Positions 33,102-42,522 are shown, numbered from the stretch's first letter. The stretch: DNA of 64,000 nucleotides from CALOCN01 sp942491735 (GCA_942491735.1 CALOCN010000001.1:1302001-1366000), one strand, 5' to 3'. Notes: generated from the letters alone by a model not told the origin. A program made the numbers and translations.

Positions 33102-34349
33102 ATGACCCAGCTCCCTCCCTATGCTTTCGGAATCCTGGCCCGGGCCACCGGCGGTCCGGTGACGTCCGGCTCCCGGGTGGACGCCGCCCTGGATCGCGCG
33201 GTGCTCAGCGGCGCCGCGGCCCCCCTGGTGATCCGGGAGATGGACCGTCTGGGCTCTCCCTGGGACCCGTCCCGGCTCGTGCTGGCCATGGATTTCCTGG
33301 CCCCGGAGGTCGAGTCGGAGGTCCCGCGAAGTCGCGCGACCTGTCGTGACTTTGCCGATCGGCACGGGGTGACCCATGTCTACGATCTCAACATGGGGAT
33401 CGGATCCCACGTGGCGGTGGAGTCCTCGGGGGTCACACCGGGTCAGCTGGTCGTGGGTAGCGGACGCTGCCTTGGGGTGCTCGGGGGCGTTGGCACGCTG
33501 GGTCTGCCCCTGCAACCGACGGACCTGGCCCAGGCCCTGGTGACGGGGAGAACGACCCTGACCGTGCCGGAGGTGGTCCCGGTCCGGGTTACCGGCAGGC
33601 TCCCTCGCTGGGCCGGCCCCTGGGATCTGGCGGTGGCGGTGCGGGGGGCGGTCGGGGAGCGCCTTGCCGGAGCCCTGGTGGAGATTTCCGGCGAGATCCA
33701 GGACCTGCCGGTGGACCTGCGGGTGGGACTCTGTGGCCTGTTGGGGGAAATGGGAGCCCATGCGGCCCTGGTCGTCCCCGACGAGCGGGTGGTCGAGTTT
33801 CTCAGTCAGCGCGGGACGGATCTCGAGTTGGATCTCCCCACCGCGGACCCCGGAACCTCGGCCGGGGCGGTGGAGGTGGATCTCGGTTCCATCCATGCCA
33901 TGGTCGCCACCGCATACCGTGGGTCGGCCACCCGGTTCAACGACGAGGAGCCCATCCAGGGGGTCTTTGTCGGTTCCTGTTACGGTGGACGCTATGAGGA
34001 CCTCGCCCTGGTGGCGGAGGTGCTCAAGAAGGAGGGCCGGGTGCACCCACGCGTTCGCCTGGCCATTTCGCCGGCCACCCTGGAGACGGCACGGGCCTGT
34101 CTCCAGGCCGGCTTTCACGAGATTTTTCTTCAGGCCGGTGCCATGATCGCCGTCCCGGGCGGCGGTTCGGGCAGTGCCGGCGGAGGAGCCCTGTTCGGCG
34201 AAGGGGAGCGCATCGCCTCCACCGCCGAGTATCATCGTCAACTCGACCCCGGGCAAGGCGTCCCGGAGGTGAGGATCGTAAGCCCGGCGGCAGCCGCCGT
34301 GGCGGCGGCGACCGGCCGCCTGACCGATCCCAGCCGTGTGATTTCCTAA
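33102..34349 (+). CDS. Aconitase/isopropylmalate-dehydratase large-subunit homologue lacking cluster ligands
   Basis: 415 residues from ATG 33102, GAGGAG 6 nt upstream. Aligns by eye to the large subunit of LeuC/homoaconitase: HGVTHVYDLNMGIGSHVAVE, TDLAQALVTGRTTLTVPE, LLGEMGAHAALVVPDE, FVGSCYGGRYEDL, RLAISPATLETARAC, ASTAEYHRQLDPGQG, VSPAAAAVAAATG. The first Fe-S Cys is present (Cys293 in GSCYGGR), but the PGCxxC pair reads PGGGSGSAGG (from residue 352), the DSHT block is replaced by VGSGRCLG, and the SNRNF loop is altered. The frame is intact with normal codon use. A 4Fe-4S hydratase reaction is therefore not expected. Whether it has a new chemistry or a structural role is unknown; no small subunit lies nearby. 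Confidence 0.8.
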   Translation: MTQLPPYAFGILARATGGPVTSGSRVDAALDRAVLSGAAAPLVIREMDRLGSPWDPSRLVLAMDFLAPEVESEVPRSRATCRDFADRHGVTHVYDLNMGIGSHVAVESSGVTPGQLVVGSGRCLGVLGGVGTLGLPLQPTDLAQALVTGRTTLTVPEVVPVRVTGRLPRWAGPWDLAVAVRGAVGERLAGALVEISGEIQDLPVDLRVGLCGLLGEMGAHAALVVPDERVVEFLSQRGTDLELDLPTADPGTSAGAVEVDLGSIHAMVATAYRGSATRFNDEEPIQGVFVGSCYGGRYEDLALVAEVLKKEGRVHPRVRLAISPATLETARACLQAGFHEIFLQAGAMIAVPGGGSGSAGGGALFGEGERIASTAEYHRQLDPGQGVPEVRIVSPAAAAVAAATGRLTDPSRVIS

Positions 34350-34360
34350 GGAGGAGACTC

Positions 34361-37159
34361 TTGGAGCAGCAGTTGTATTTTTTCGGGGATGGGAAGGCCG
34401 AGGGGGATCGCACCATGCGCGACACGCTCGGCGGCAAGGGCGCGGGGTTGGCGGAAATGACCAACGCGGGGGTTCCGGTCCCGCCGGGGTTCACCCTCAG
34501 CACGCAGATCTGCATCGCCTTCTTCGATGAAGGGGGACGGGTTCCCGAGAGCGTGGCCCGCGAGCAGAGCGTGTACCTCAAGCGTCTCGAAACCTCCATG
34601 GGCAAGCGTCTCGGTGACGCCTCGGATCCGCTCCTGGTCAGCGTGCGCTCCGGGGCCAAGTTCTCCATGCCGGGCATGATGGACACGATCCTCAACCTGG
34701 GTCTCGGTGACGCCAGCGTGCAGGGTCTCGCCGCCACCACGAACAACCCACGGTTCGCCTGGGACTGCTATCGGCGTTTCATCGCCATGTTTTCCGACGT
34801 GGTCCTGGAGATCCCCAAGCGCCGGTTCGAGGCGGTGCTCGAGGAACTCAAGGAGGCCCGCGGGGTCCGGGAGGACAACGACCTCACCGAGGACGACTTG
34901 CGCCAGGTTGTGGACCGGTCCAAGGCCATCGTGCTTGAGGCCACCGGCAAGGAGTTCCCCCAGGACGCCCGCCAGCAGCTCGACATGGCTCGCGATGCGG
35001 TGTTCCGTTCCTGGCACAATCCGCGCGCCAAGTACTATCGCAAGCAGAACCGGATCCCGGACAGCCTCGGCACCGCGGTCAACGTCCAGGCCATGGTGTT
35101 CGGCAACCTCGGCGACGACTGCGCGACCGGGGTCGGGTTCACCCGCAATCCGGCCACCGGCGAGAAGGAGTTCTACGGGGAGTATCTCCCCAACGCCCAG
35201 GGCGAGGACGTGGTGGCCGGGATCCGCACCCCGCGGCCCATCACCGAACTCCAGAAGGAGATGCCCGAGGCGTATGCCCAGCTGCGCGAGATCACCACGC
35301 GACTCGAGCAGCACTACAAGGACATCCAGGACTTCGAGTTCACCATCGAGCGGGGCAAGCTCTACCTGCTCCAGACCCGCAACGGGAAGCGGACCGGGGT
35401 CGCCGCGGTGCGCATCGCGGTGGAGATGGTATCCGAGGGGCTGATCGACGAACGCACCGCGGTGTTGCGCGTTCCCCCCGGGGACCTGGATCAGTTGCTC
35501 CACCCCGCGGTGGACCCCGACGCCAAGCCGGCCACCCTGGCCAAGGGATTGCCCGCCTCGCCGGGCGCAGCCAGCGGCGTCGCCGTCTTCCTTGCCGACG
35601 ATGCCTTTGCCCGCAAGGAAAAGGGGGAGCGGGTCATCCTCGTCCGGGCCGAAACCAACCCGGACGACATCCATGGCATGGACGCGGCCGAGGGCATTCT
35701 CACCTCGACCGGGGGCATGACCTCGCACGCCGCGGTTGTGGCGCGCGGGATGGGCACCCCCTGCGTGGTCGGCTGTGGCGCGGTCCAGGTAAGCGAACGC
35801 AACCGCGAGTTCAGGGTAGGGGAGACCGTGGTCAAGGAGGGGGAGTGGATCACCCTCGACGGCAGCACCGGCGAGCTGATGCTGGGCGAGGCGCCACTCA
35901 AGGAACCCGAGGTGGGGGGCGAGTTCGGCACCTTCATGGCCTGGACCGACCAGTTCCGCAGGCTGGGGGTGAGGGCCAATGCCGACGTGGGTCGCGACGC
36001 CAACAAGGCCATCGAGTTCGGAGCCGAGGGCATCGGCCTCTGCCGTACCGAGCACATGTTCTTCGGTGAGGATCGGATCGCCCTGGTGCGGGAGATGATC
36101 CTCTCCGCGCCGGAGTTCCGCTCCGCCGAGTCCGAGGTGGCCCAGCTCGCCGCGGATCTGGCCAAGGCCGCAGCCGCGGATCGCGCCTCGGTCCAGGGGC
36201 GCCTCGATGAGGCCCAGGCCCGGCTCGATGCGGCCACCAAGGGCTACCGCGGATCCCTGGCCAAACTGCTCCCGTTCCAGATCAACGACTTCATGGATGT
36301 GTTCCGGGCCATGAACGGGAAGCCGGTCACCATCCGGACCCTCGATCCGCCCCTGCATGAGTTCCTGCCCAAGCGGGAGGAGCTGCTGGTGCGGATCAAC
36401 ACCATGGAAATCAAGGGCCAGGCCGGGACCGAGCTCAACGATGCGCGCACCCTGCTGCAGCGGGTGGAACTCCTGCACGAGTTCAACCCCATGCTGGGTC
36501 ATCGCGGCTGTCGTCTGGGCATCGTGTTCCCGGAGATCACCGCCATGCAGGCCGAAGCGATCATCACCGCCGCCTGTCGCCTGCAGGAGGAGGGCCTGAC
36601 CGTCCTTCCCGAGATCATGATTCCGCTGGTCGGGCACGAGACCGAGCTCACGAACCAGCGCGCGATCGTGGACCAGGTGGCCAAGGAGACCATGGACAAG
36701 CTGGGCATCCGGGTGGAGTACCTGGTCGGGACCATGATCGAGGTGCCCCGTGCCGCGCTGACCGCGGACGAGATCGCCCGTACCGCGCAGTTCTTCTCCT
36801 TCGGAACCAACGATCTCACCCAGATGACCCTCGGGTTCAGCCGGGACGACGTCTCGCGGTTCCTCCCCGAGTACGTGGGCCGGGGCATCATTCCCTGGGA
36901 TCCCTTCATGAGCATCGATCGCACCGGGGTGGGGGATCTCATGCGGATCGGGGTCGAGAAGGGACGCCGCACCAATCCCAAGCTCAAGATCGGGATCTGC
37001 GGCGAACACGGGGGCGACCCGGAATCGGTGCGCTTCTGCCACACCCTCGGGTTCGACTACGTGTCCTGCAGTCCGTATCGCGTGCCCATTGCCCGTCTGG
37101 CCGCGGCCCAGGCCGCCCTGCTCGAGGACGAGGAGGTCCAGGTCGCGGTTACCGCCTGA
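34361..37159 (+). CDS. ppdK: Pyruvate, phosphate dikinase
   Basis: 932 residues from TTG 34361, directly after AAGGAGGAG. ATP-grasp domain with LGGKGAGLAEMTNAGVPVPP and RSGAKFSMPGMMDTILNLGL, central phosphohistidine domain with His456 in GGMTSHAAVVARGMGTP, and C-terminal PEP/pyruvate TIM barrel with MLGHRGCRLG, FFSFGTNDLTQM and GICGEHGGDPESV (Cys acid/base). Length is a little more than the usual 870-900. It reversibly makes PEP, AMP and PPi from pyruvate, ATP and phosphate. In an anaerobe it serves glycolysis or gluconeogenesis. The GT2 gene follows after 19 nt. Confidence 0.96.
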   Translation: MEQQLYFFGDGKAEGDRTMRDTLGGKGAGLAEMTNAGVPVPPGFTLSTQICIAFFDEGGRVPESVAREQSVYLKRLETSMGKRLGDASDPLLVSVRSGAKFSMPGMMDTILNLGLGDASVQGLAATTNNPRFAWDCYRRFIAMFSDVVLEIPKRRFEAVLEELKEARGVREDNDLTEDDLRQVVDRSKAIVLEATGKEFPQDARQQLDMARDAVFRSWHNPRAKYYRKQNRIPDSLGTAVNVQAMVFGNLGDDCATGVGFTRNPATGEKEFYGEYLPNAQGEDVVAGIRTPRPITELQKEMPEAYAQLREITTRLEQHYKDIQDFEFTIERGKLYLLQTRNGKRTGVAAVRIAVEMVSEGLIDERTAVLRVPPGDLDQLLHPAVDPDAKPATLAKGLPASPGAASGVAVFLADDAFARKEKGERVILVRAETNPDDIHGMDAAEGILTSTGGMTSHAAVVARGMGTPCVVGCGAVQVSERNREFRVGETVVKEGEWITLDGSTGELMLGEAPLKEPEVGGEFGTFMAWTDQFRRLGVRANADVGRDANKAIEFGAEGIGLCRTEHMFFGEDRIALVREMILSAPEFRSAESEVAQLAADLAKAAAADRASVQGRLDEAQARLDAATKGYRGSLAKLLPFQINDFMDVFRAMNGKPVTIRTLDPPLHEFLPKREELLVRINTMEIKGQAGTELNDARTLLQRVELLHEFNPMLGHRGCRLGIVFPEITAMQAEAIITAACRLQEEGLTVLPEIMIPLVGHETELTNQRAIVDQVAKETMDKLGIRVEYLVGTMIEVPRAALTADEIARTAQFFSFGTNDLTQMTLGFSRDDVSRFLPEYVGRGIIPWDPFMSIDRTGVGDLMRIGVEKGRRTNPKLKIGICGEHGGDPESVRFCHTLGFDYVSCSPYRVPIARLAAAQAALLEDEEVQVAVTA

Positions 37160-37178
37160 GTCCGCATCGGGGGTCGCG

Positions 37179-37868
37179 GTGATCATCCCGGCCCTCGACG
37201 AGGAGCGCTCGATCGGGAAGGTGCTCGGGGACATCCCCGGGCCCTTTCGGGATCGGGTCATCGTGGTGGACAACGGGAGCCGCGACGCCACCGCCCGGGT
37301 GGCCCGGGAGGCGGGGGCGGTGGTCCTTTCCGAGCCCCGGCGCGGGTACGGCGCAGCCTGTCTGAAGGGGCTCGCCTATCTCGGGGAGCACCCGCCCCGC
37401 ATCGTGGTGTTCCTGGATGGGGACTACAGCGACCATCCGCAGGAGATGACCGCCCTCGTGGCGCCGATTCTGGCCGGCGAGGCGGAACTGGTCATCGGTT
37501 CCCGGGTGTTAGGAGTGCACGAGGCCGGCGCCCTGGCCCCCCAGGCCCGATTCGGGAACTGGCTGGCCACCCGTCTCATCCGGATCTTCTGGGGTGCCGC
37601 GTTCACCGATCTGGGGCCCTTTCGCGCGGTCACCTGGCAGGCCCTGGAACAGGTCGGCATGGAGGATCGGGACTATGGCTGGACGGTGGAACTCCAGGTG
37701 AAGGCCGCCCAGCGCGGGATCCGCAGCACCGAGGTCCCCGTGTCCTACCGACACCGGATCGGGGTGAGCAAGGTCACCCGCACCCTGCGGGGGTCGTTCC
37801 TGGCCGGAAAGAAGATTCTCTGGGTGATCTTTCGGGAAGCGTTGCGCGGTCGCGGAGGCACCCCCTGA
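37179..37868 (+). CDS. Family 2 glycosyltransferase
   Basis: About 229 residues from GTG 37179, with GGGGG just before; an upstream start would overlap ppdK. The GT-A opening VAVIIPALDEERSIGKVL, VIVVDNGSRDATARVA, EPRRGYGAACLKGL and the metal-binding FLDGDYSDHP (DxD-like) place it in GT2 with dolichol-phosphate-mannose-synthase-like enzymes. The acceptor end GSRVLGV...FGNWLATRLIRIFWGA and FTDLGPFRAV fits enzymes that glycosylate lipid carriers. No C-terminal membrane anchors. The sugar donor is not known. It joins the lipoprotein gene after it by TGATG. Confidence 0.88.
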   Translation: MIIPALDEERSIGKVLGDIPGPFRDRVIVVDNGSRDATARVAREAGAVVLSEPRRGYGAACLKGLAYLGEHPPRIVVFLDGDYSDHPQEMTALVAPILAGEAELVIGSRVLGVHEAGALAPQARFGNWLATRLIRIFWGAAFTDLGPFRAVTWQALEQVGMEDRDYGWTVELQVKAAQRGIRSTEVPVSYRHRIGVSKVTRTLRGSFLAGKKILWVIFREALRGRGGTP

Positions 37869-38500
37869 TGGAACCGGGTCGCCGGGCGTTGCTCCTCGTT
37901 CTGGGTTGCCTGATGCTCTCCGGCTGCGCGGCGTCGGTGCGCGACGCCACCACCATGGAGTACCTCGAACCCGAACTCCCCGCCGCGGCGTTCCGGGAGC
38001 AGGGGTTTGCCCTCCTTCCCTCCCTGGCCTCGCCGGACGAGGATCTCATCCACGATCTGGTGGTGGAACTCGCGCTCCGCATGCACATCGTGCGCCCCGA
38101 CCTCGGGATGCGCCTCCCCGACGAGGTGGAGGAGCGGATCTTCCGCTTCCATCTCGAGGGCGCCATCAGCGAAGCGTTCCACGCCTGGCGAGGTGACGGC
38201 GGGAACCTGGAGAACGCAATGGGGGAGATCTCGACCGTCCTGGAAGTGCGGTACCTGATGTTCGTCCCCCGGGCGAGGATCCTCGACCACGTTGCGACCT
38301 CGGGAGCATCGGTGGATCAGGCGAGTGGAGCGCGGTACGAGGTGCTGGCCGTGGTCTGGGACGCACGGGAAGAGCGCGTGGTCTGGGCCGCCAACGGTTC
38401 CGCCGTGGCGGATCGCCCGGGACGTGCGGACAGCCTGCCCGGTCCGCAAGAGTTCATCCGGGTTGCCGCGGACGGTCTGGTGAAGCGGTTGCCGTCGTGA
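37868..38500 (+). CDS. Lipoprotein of unknown function
   Basis: 210 residues from ATG 37868 (TGATG). Lipobox LSGC, Cys20. The mature part has alternating strands and helices (RYLMFVPRARILDHV, ARYEVLAVVWDAREERVVWA, NGSAVAD) of the kind found in bacterial lipoproteins related to periplasmic solute- or peptidoglycan-associated domains (for example CsgG/TolB-N-like folds that begin 'VLPs...'): GFALLPSLASPDEDLIHDLV. The likeness to the N-terminal TolB/CsgG domain is modest. Function not recognised. Ends the ppdK-GT2 run. Confidence 0.7.
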   Translation: MEPGRRALLLVLGCLMLSGCAASVRDATTMEYLEPELPAAAFREQGFALLPSLASPDEDLIHDLVVELALRMHIVRPDLGMRLPDEVEERIFRFHLEGAISEAFHAWRGDGGNLENAMGEISTVLEVRYLMFVPRARILDHVATSGASVDQASGARYEVLAVVWDAREERVVWAANGSAVADRPGRADSLPGPQEFIRVAADGLVKRLPS

Positions 38501-38526
38501 TGCATCCTCGCCCCGGCGGTCGCGCT

Positions 38527-38555
38527 TTGACACCCATGGCCCCGCTTGCTATCGT
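38527..38555 (+). promoter_or_regulatory. Promoter for the VWA-domain gene
   Basis: TTGACA (38527-38532), a 17-nt spacer and TATCGT (38550-38555) preceded by TTGC. Predicted start near 38562, about 93 nt before GTG 38655. Closely resembles the promoters at 4562 and 28104. Confidence 0.7.
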
Positions 38556-38654
38556 TTCCTACCCCATTGGCGTCGTACTTTTGCGCACGATCCCGTCGCG
38601 TGCTCCGCGAACACCAGCCCGTTCCACCCTGACCCCACAGCAAGGAGACCCGGC

Positions 38655-40871
38655 GTGACCTGGTTCGAACGATGGCGCGGTCTGAGTTGGGACCCCCCCG
38701 GGGAAGTCGGCTGGCTTTTCTTCCTCCTCGCCTTCGGCGTGGTGGCCTACGCGATCTTCCTCTATCGACACAACGACGCTCCGCTCACCCGCGGCATGCG
38801 CACCTTGCTGGTCGGGTTGCGGGCGGTGGCCCTGCTGGTCCTGGTGGCCATCCTCGCCCGCCCCGTGCTCAGCCTGGCCGTACCGGGTGGGGCGGCGCGT
38901 GGAGTCCTGGTGCTCGCGGACCGTTCGGCCAGCATGGGGCTTCCCGGGGCCGCCCCCGGGACCACCCGGGAAGATGAACTCCTGCGCTCGGTGGAGTCGG
39001 TGCGGTTGGCGCTGGAGTCCAGCTACCCCCTGGTCACCCGGGGATTCGACGCGGGGCTCGGGGCCCCGTTCGATGCCCGTTCGCCCCAGCCGGCGACCGG
39101 GGCGGTCACCGATCTCGCCGCCGCCCTCGAGTTGGGGCTGGCCGAGGGGGGCACCCTGGGCCGTCCCGGAGCGATGGTGCTCGTCAGCGACGGCACCCAG
39201 ACCACCGGCGCCGACCCGATCCCCCTCGCCCGCCGCATGGGGGTGCCCTTGCACGTGGTCGGACTGGGTTCCCCCCGGCCGGTCTCGGATCTCTCCCTGA
39301 CCCGGATCCGGGTCAACCGTGAGGCTTTTCTTGGGGAACGAACCCCGCTGGAGGCGGTGATCCGTCTGCAGGGGCTCAGCGCGGACTCGGTGGAAGTCAC
39401 CCTCCTGGACGTGACCGAGGAGCCGGTGTCCCTGGCCACCGAGCGGATCGCGGTGCGAGCCATGGGGGCGGAGCAACGGGTCGCCCTCGTCTTCACCCCG
39501 CGCGAAACCGGTCTCCGTTTTCTCGAGGTGCGGGTCTCGACCCTCGAGGGCGAAGCCACCCACATCAACAATCGACGCCTTGCCGCGATCGAGGTACGCG
39601 AGGAAAAGACCGGCATCCTGTTCCTCAGCGGACGGATGACCTGGGATCACAGCTTTCTTCGACGCGCCCTGGAAGCGGACTCCACCCTGGAGGTGACCGC
39701 CGCGTTCTGGAAGGACCGGCAGTTCACCACCCTGCGCACCGGCGAGGCCGCTCCTGCCCTGGACGCCAACGGTCTGCGCGAGGTGCGGGTGGTCGTTCTC
39801 GATCATGTGGATCCGGATCAGTTGGGCGCCGACGGCATGCAGGCCGTGGCCGGATTCTGCCGGGCCGGCGGGGGACTCCTCCTCGTCTCGGGGGGGTCCA
39901 GCGGGGCCCTGTCCTCCTGGGCCGGAACTCCCATCGAGGAACTGCTTCCGGTTCGCATCAACGACACCGGGGTGGGCGGGGAACTCAGCGCGCGATTGAC
40001 TCCCCAGGCCCGGCGCCACGTGCTGTTCGACCCGGCCGTTCCCGGCGCCGCCCCCCTGGAAGCCTGGAACGATCTTCCGCCGCTGGCCGTGGCCCCAAGC
40101 CTGGGTCCGGTCAAGGGCGCGGCCGAAGCGTTCCTGACCGCGCCCGGACCGGCGGAACCGCTTCCCGTGCTTTCCTGGATGCGGGTGGGCGGTGGCCGCT
40201 CGGTCCTGCTCGCCGCGGGCGGGGCCTGGAAGTGGGACTTTGCCAGTTCCGCGCACCGTCCCGCCGGCAACGTCATGCCCGGGTGGTGGCGTCGCACCCT
40301 CCACTGGCTGGCCCGCCCCGACGTGGAAACCCGGCTCGACATCCACCCCGAGGAGCCGGTGGTGGGACGGGGGCGCGCGGTGACCGTGGTGGGCCGGGTC
40401 ACCGACGATGCCTACCAGCCGATTCCCGGGACCCGGGTCGAGGTCGATGTGGAACCCATGCCCGGGGTCGACGCGGAGTCGCGCCGGGTCACCCTGACCG
40501 GATCCGAGGGGTTCTTCAGCGGTGATGTGGCTGGATTGCCCCCGGGACGCTATCGCTATACCGGCAGGGCCAGCGCCGGCTCCAACTCCCTGGGAACGGT
40601 GGAGGGCGTGTTTGCCGTCGATTCCCTGGGTGCCGAGATGGAGCGTCTGGAAGCGGATCACGAACTCCTGACCCGACTCGCCCAGGCAGGCGGGGGGGCA
40701 TTCTGGTCCCCCGACTCGTTGCACGGCCTGCCGGCGACCTTCCGCACCCTCGAGCGCGAGGGAGAGGAACGTCTCCAGGTCGCGGTGTGGGATCATCCGC
40801 TGCTCTTCACCCTCTTCGTCCTCGCCGCGTCCATGGAATGGTTGCTGCGCCGTCGACGAGGCCTCGTCTAG
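38655..40871 (+). CDS. Membrane protein with VWA and GATase-like regions (BatA-like layout)
   Basis: 738 residues from GTG 38655, after CAAGGAG. Two N-terminal membrane segments (about residues 19-38 and 48-70), then a VWA domain with the metal site DRSASMG (about 93-99), TDLAAALELGL and VLVSDGTQTTG. Next come Ig-like strands, a glutamine-amidotransferase-like stretch (REVRVVVLDHVDPDQL, AGGGLLLVSGGSSGAL, GGGRSVLLAAGGAW) and a C-terminal membrane segment (HPLLFTLFVLAASMEWLL). This layout is found in BatA/YfbK-like or 'DUF4159/VWA' envelope proteins; normally a MoxR ATPase and DUF58 gene lie nearby but none is here. A scaffold or chaperone role in the envelope is inferred. Confidence 0.82.
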   Translation: MTWFERWRGLSWDPPGEVGWLFFLLAFGVVAYAIFLYRHNDAPLTRGMRTLLVGLRAVALLVLVAILARPVLSLAVPGGAARGVLVLADRSASMGLPGAAPGTTREDELLRSVESVRLALESSYPLVTRGFDAGLGAPFDARSPQPATGAVTDLAAALELGLAEGGTLGRPGAMVLVSDGTQTTGADPIPLARRMGVPLHVVGLGSPRPVSDLSLTRIRVNREAFLGERTPLEAVIRLQGLSADSVEVTLLDVTEEPVSLATERIAVRAMGAEQRVALVFTPRETGLRFLEVRVSTLEGEATHINNRRLAAIEVREEKTGILFLSGRMTWDHSFLRRALEADSTLEVTAAFWKDRQFTTLRTGEAAPALDANGLREVRVVVLDHVDPDQLGADGMQAVAGFCRAGGGLLLVSGGSSGALSSWAGTPIEELLPVRINDTGVGGELSARLTPQARRHVLFDPAVPGAAPLEAWNDLPPLAVAPSLGPVKGAAEAFLTAPGPAEPLPVLSWMRVGGGRSVLLAAGGAWKWDFASSAHRPAGNVMPGWWRRTLHWLARPDVETRLDIHPEEPVVGRGRAVTVVGRVTDDAYQPIPGTRVEVDVEPMPGVDAESRRVTLTGSEGFFSGDVAGLPPGRYRYTGRASAGSNSLGTVEGVFAVDSLGAEMERLEADHELLTRLAQAGGGAFWSPDSLHGLPATFRTLEREGEERLQVAVWDHPLLFTLFVLAASMEWLLRRRRGLV

Positions 40872-40918
40872 CCAATTCACTCCCGTCCGTTTGACCTCCC
40901 CGTCCCAAGGGAGGCGCG

Positions 40919-41788
40919 ATGCGTCGCGTATCGGTGCGGTGGTTCGTGGGCCTGTTGTGGATTCTTGTTCTGGCGGGGGGGCGTGACGCGCGCGCCGATC
41001 CCCGCATCAACGAGTTCGTGGCCAGACCCCAGGGGGGTGAAGGAGAGTGGATCGAGTTGATCCACACCGGTTCCCATGAACTGGATCTCGCCGGCTGGAC
41101 CCTCAATGACGGAACCGGTCGGCGTCGCGCCTTGCCGCTCGGAACGCGGATGGCTCCCGGTTCCTACCTCATCCTGGCCTCGCGCCCGGACAGTCTCCGC
41201 ATTCACTTCGCACTGGCGGACTCCGTGGACGTGGTGCGCCCGGACGGGTGGCCGGTCCTCAACGACCGGGATGCCGGCGCGGGGATGCCCGCCGATGTGA
41301 TGGTGTTGCGGGATGCGACCGGAGTCCGGATCGACTCGGTCGCGTACTTCGAGGATTGGCTCCCCCCGCAGACCGGGGTCAGCCTGGAGCGGGGGAGTCC
41401 GTCCCTTCCCGGCACGGATCCCGGCACCTGGGGGTGGTCGTTGGATCCCACCGGCGGGACTCCCGGCCGGGCCAACTCCCTCGCCACCGGCTCCCGGGAA
41501 CAGGGGGTACTGCATGGCCCTCCCGTGGTCGAACCATCCCGCACACCGGCACGGTTCGGGTACCGGCTTCCCGGCCCTGGAACGCTGGCCATCTGGCTTC
41601 TGGATCGTGAAGGGTGTCGGGTCGCCGTGTTGCGCGAGCCCACCCCGGCTCCTGCGAGCGGTCGCTGGATCTGGGGCCCCCAGCATCCCCGCCCGGGGCG
41701 CTCGGGTCTGTATTTCCTGTGTCTGCGCTGGGAAGCTCCGCCGGAGATTCCGGTGCGAGCGTGTCGTTCCGTGTGGGTGAGCCAATGA
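40919..41788 (+). CDS. Secreted lamin-tail-domain protein
   Basis: 289 residues from ATG 40919, following GGGAGG. Signal peptide ending RDARADP. The lamin-tail (LTD) domain covers about residues 28-130: PRINEFVARPQGGEGEWIEL, LDLAGWTLNDGTG and APGSYLILASRPD are the standard LTD strands, and VSLERGSPSLPGTDPGTW, GGTPGRANS its common closing block. A Pro-rich second half ends in LYFLCLRWEAPP. LTDs in bacteria are carried by extracellular proteins, thought to bind or present other surface parts. First of three genes joined by ATGA overlaps. Confidence 0.82.
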   Translation: MRRVSVRWFVGLLWILVLAGGRDARADPRINEFVARPQGGEGEWIELIHTGSHELDLAGWTLNDGTGRRRALPLGTRMAPGSYLILASRPDSLRIHFALADSVDVVRPDGWPVLNDRDAGAGMPADVMVLRDATGVRIDSVAYFEDWLPPQTGVSLERGSPSLPGTDPGTWGWSLDPTGGTPGRANSLATGSREQGVLHGPPVVEPSRTPARFGYRLPGPGTLAIWLLDREGCRVAVLREPTPAPASGRWIWGPQHPRPGRSGLYFLCLRWEAPPEIPVRACRSVWVSQ

Positions 41789-42522
41789 CCGGGGCGCGGC
41801 GACGCCCAAGCCGGTTCGGGATCCTGCTCGGTGTCCTGGTCCTGGCTTTGCCGATCACCGAGGGTCTTGCCCAGGCGTTCGATGGAGCTCACGCCCTGGA
41901 CCAACTGCGCGCGGGGCCGGGCACCCTTCCGGTCCCCGGATGGCGAGTGGAGGTGGGGGCCCGGTCCTGGGAGCATCTCGCGGAGACCCTCGAAACGACG
42001 GGTCGGCTCACCCTGCGAAGAACCGGGTGGGGTACGGAGATCGGCTGGACACGTCTTGGAACCCCGTCGGGAGACTGGAACGCCCTGCGCATGGGTTTGA
42101 TCCTGGGGACCAACCGGGCCCGGATCCACTGCGGCGCGGTGTGGGAACGGTTCCGGGACGAGGAGGCTGTTCCGGTGTGGGGGCGCCTGGTCCTGGTTCC
42201 CCTGTCTGCGCTGGCCCTGGATGTCAGCCTGGAACACGATCCCGCCGGTCCGACGGAATCCACCCGCATGGCCGCCGGAGCCTATGTGGGGATGGGTGAT
42301 TGGGCGGGGGGGATCCTCATAGGGCCCGGCGACCGAATCGAGTTCTCGGTGGCCCTGCGTGCGACGCCGGCTCTCACCTGGAGCGCGCGGTTCGACAACA
42401 ACGGAGTGGGCGCGGGGATCGAGTTCCGATTCGGTTCGGTGAAGTTGGGTGGAGACTCCCTGTCCCACGCGGTGCTGGGGCGGGTGGCCGCCGTGCGTCT
42501 GCGGATGGGGACACCCGGATGA
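41785..42522 (+). CDS. Outer-membrane barrel-like protein
   Basis: 245 residues from ATG 41785 (ATGA overlap). Signal peptide 1-30 (FGILLGVLVLALPITEGLAQ). Mature region of alternating strands: WRVEVGARSWEHLAE, GRLTLRRTGWGTEIGWTRL, ALDVSLEHDPAGP, IEFSVALRATPALTWSARF, VGAGIEFRFGSVKLGG, typical of small beta-barrels. It does not end in Phe. Probably acts with the lamin-tail protein before it and the larger barrel-like protein after it. No family recognised. Confidence 0.68.
   Translation: MTGARRRPSRFGILLGVLVLALPITEGLAQAFDGAHALDQLRAGPGTLPVPGWRVEVGARSWEHLAETLETTGRLTLRRTGWGTEIGWTRLGTPSGDWNALRMGLILGTNRARIHCGAVWERFRDEEAVPVWGRLVLVPLSALALDVSLEHDPAGPTESTRMAAGAYVGMGDWAGGILIGPGDRIEFSVALRATPALTWSARFDNNGVGAGIEFRFGSVKLGGDSLSHAVLGRVAAVRLRMGTPG

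Noticed and set aside
34346..37291. A 981-codon frame antisense to ppdK
   Set aside because: It exactly shadows ppdK; the translation has no domain, and high third-position G+C in the sense frame explains the absence of stops.
40890..40918. TTGACC upstream of the lamin-tail gene as a promoter
   Set aside because: No -10 is possible before the ATG; the distance is too short.
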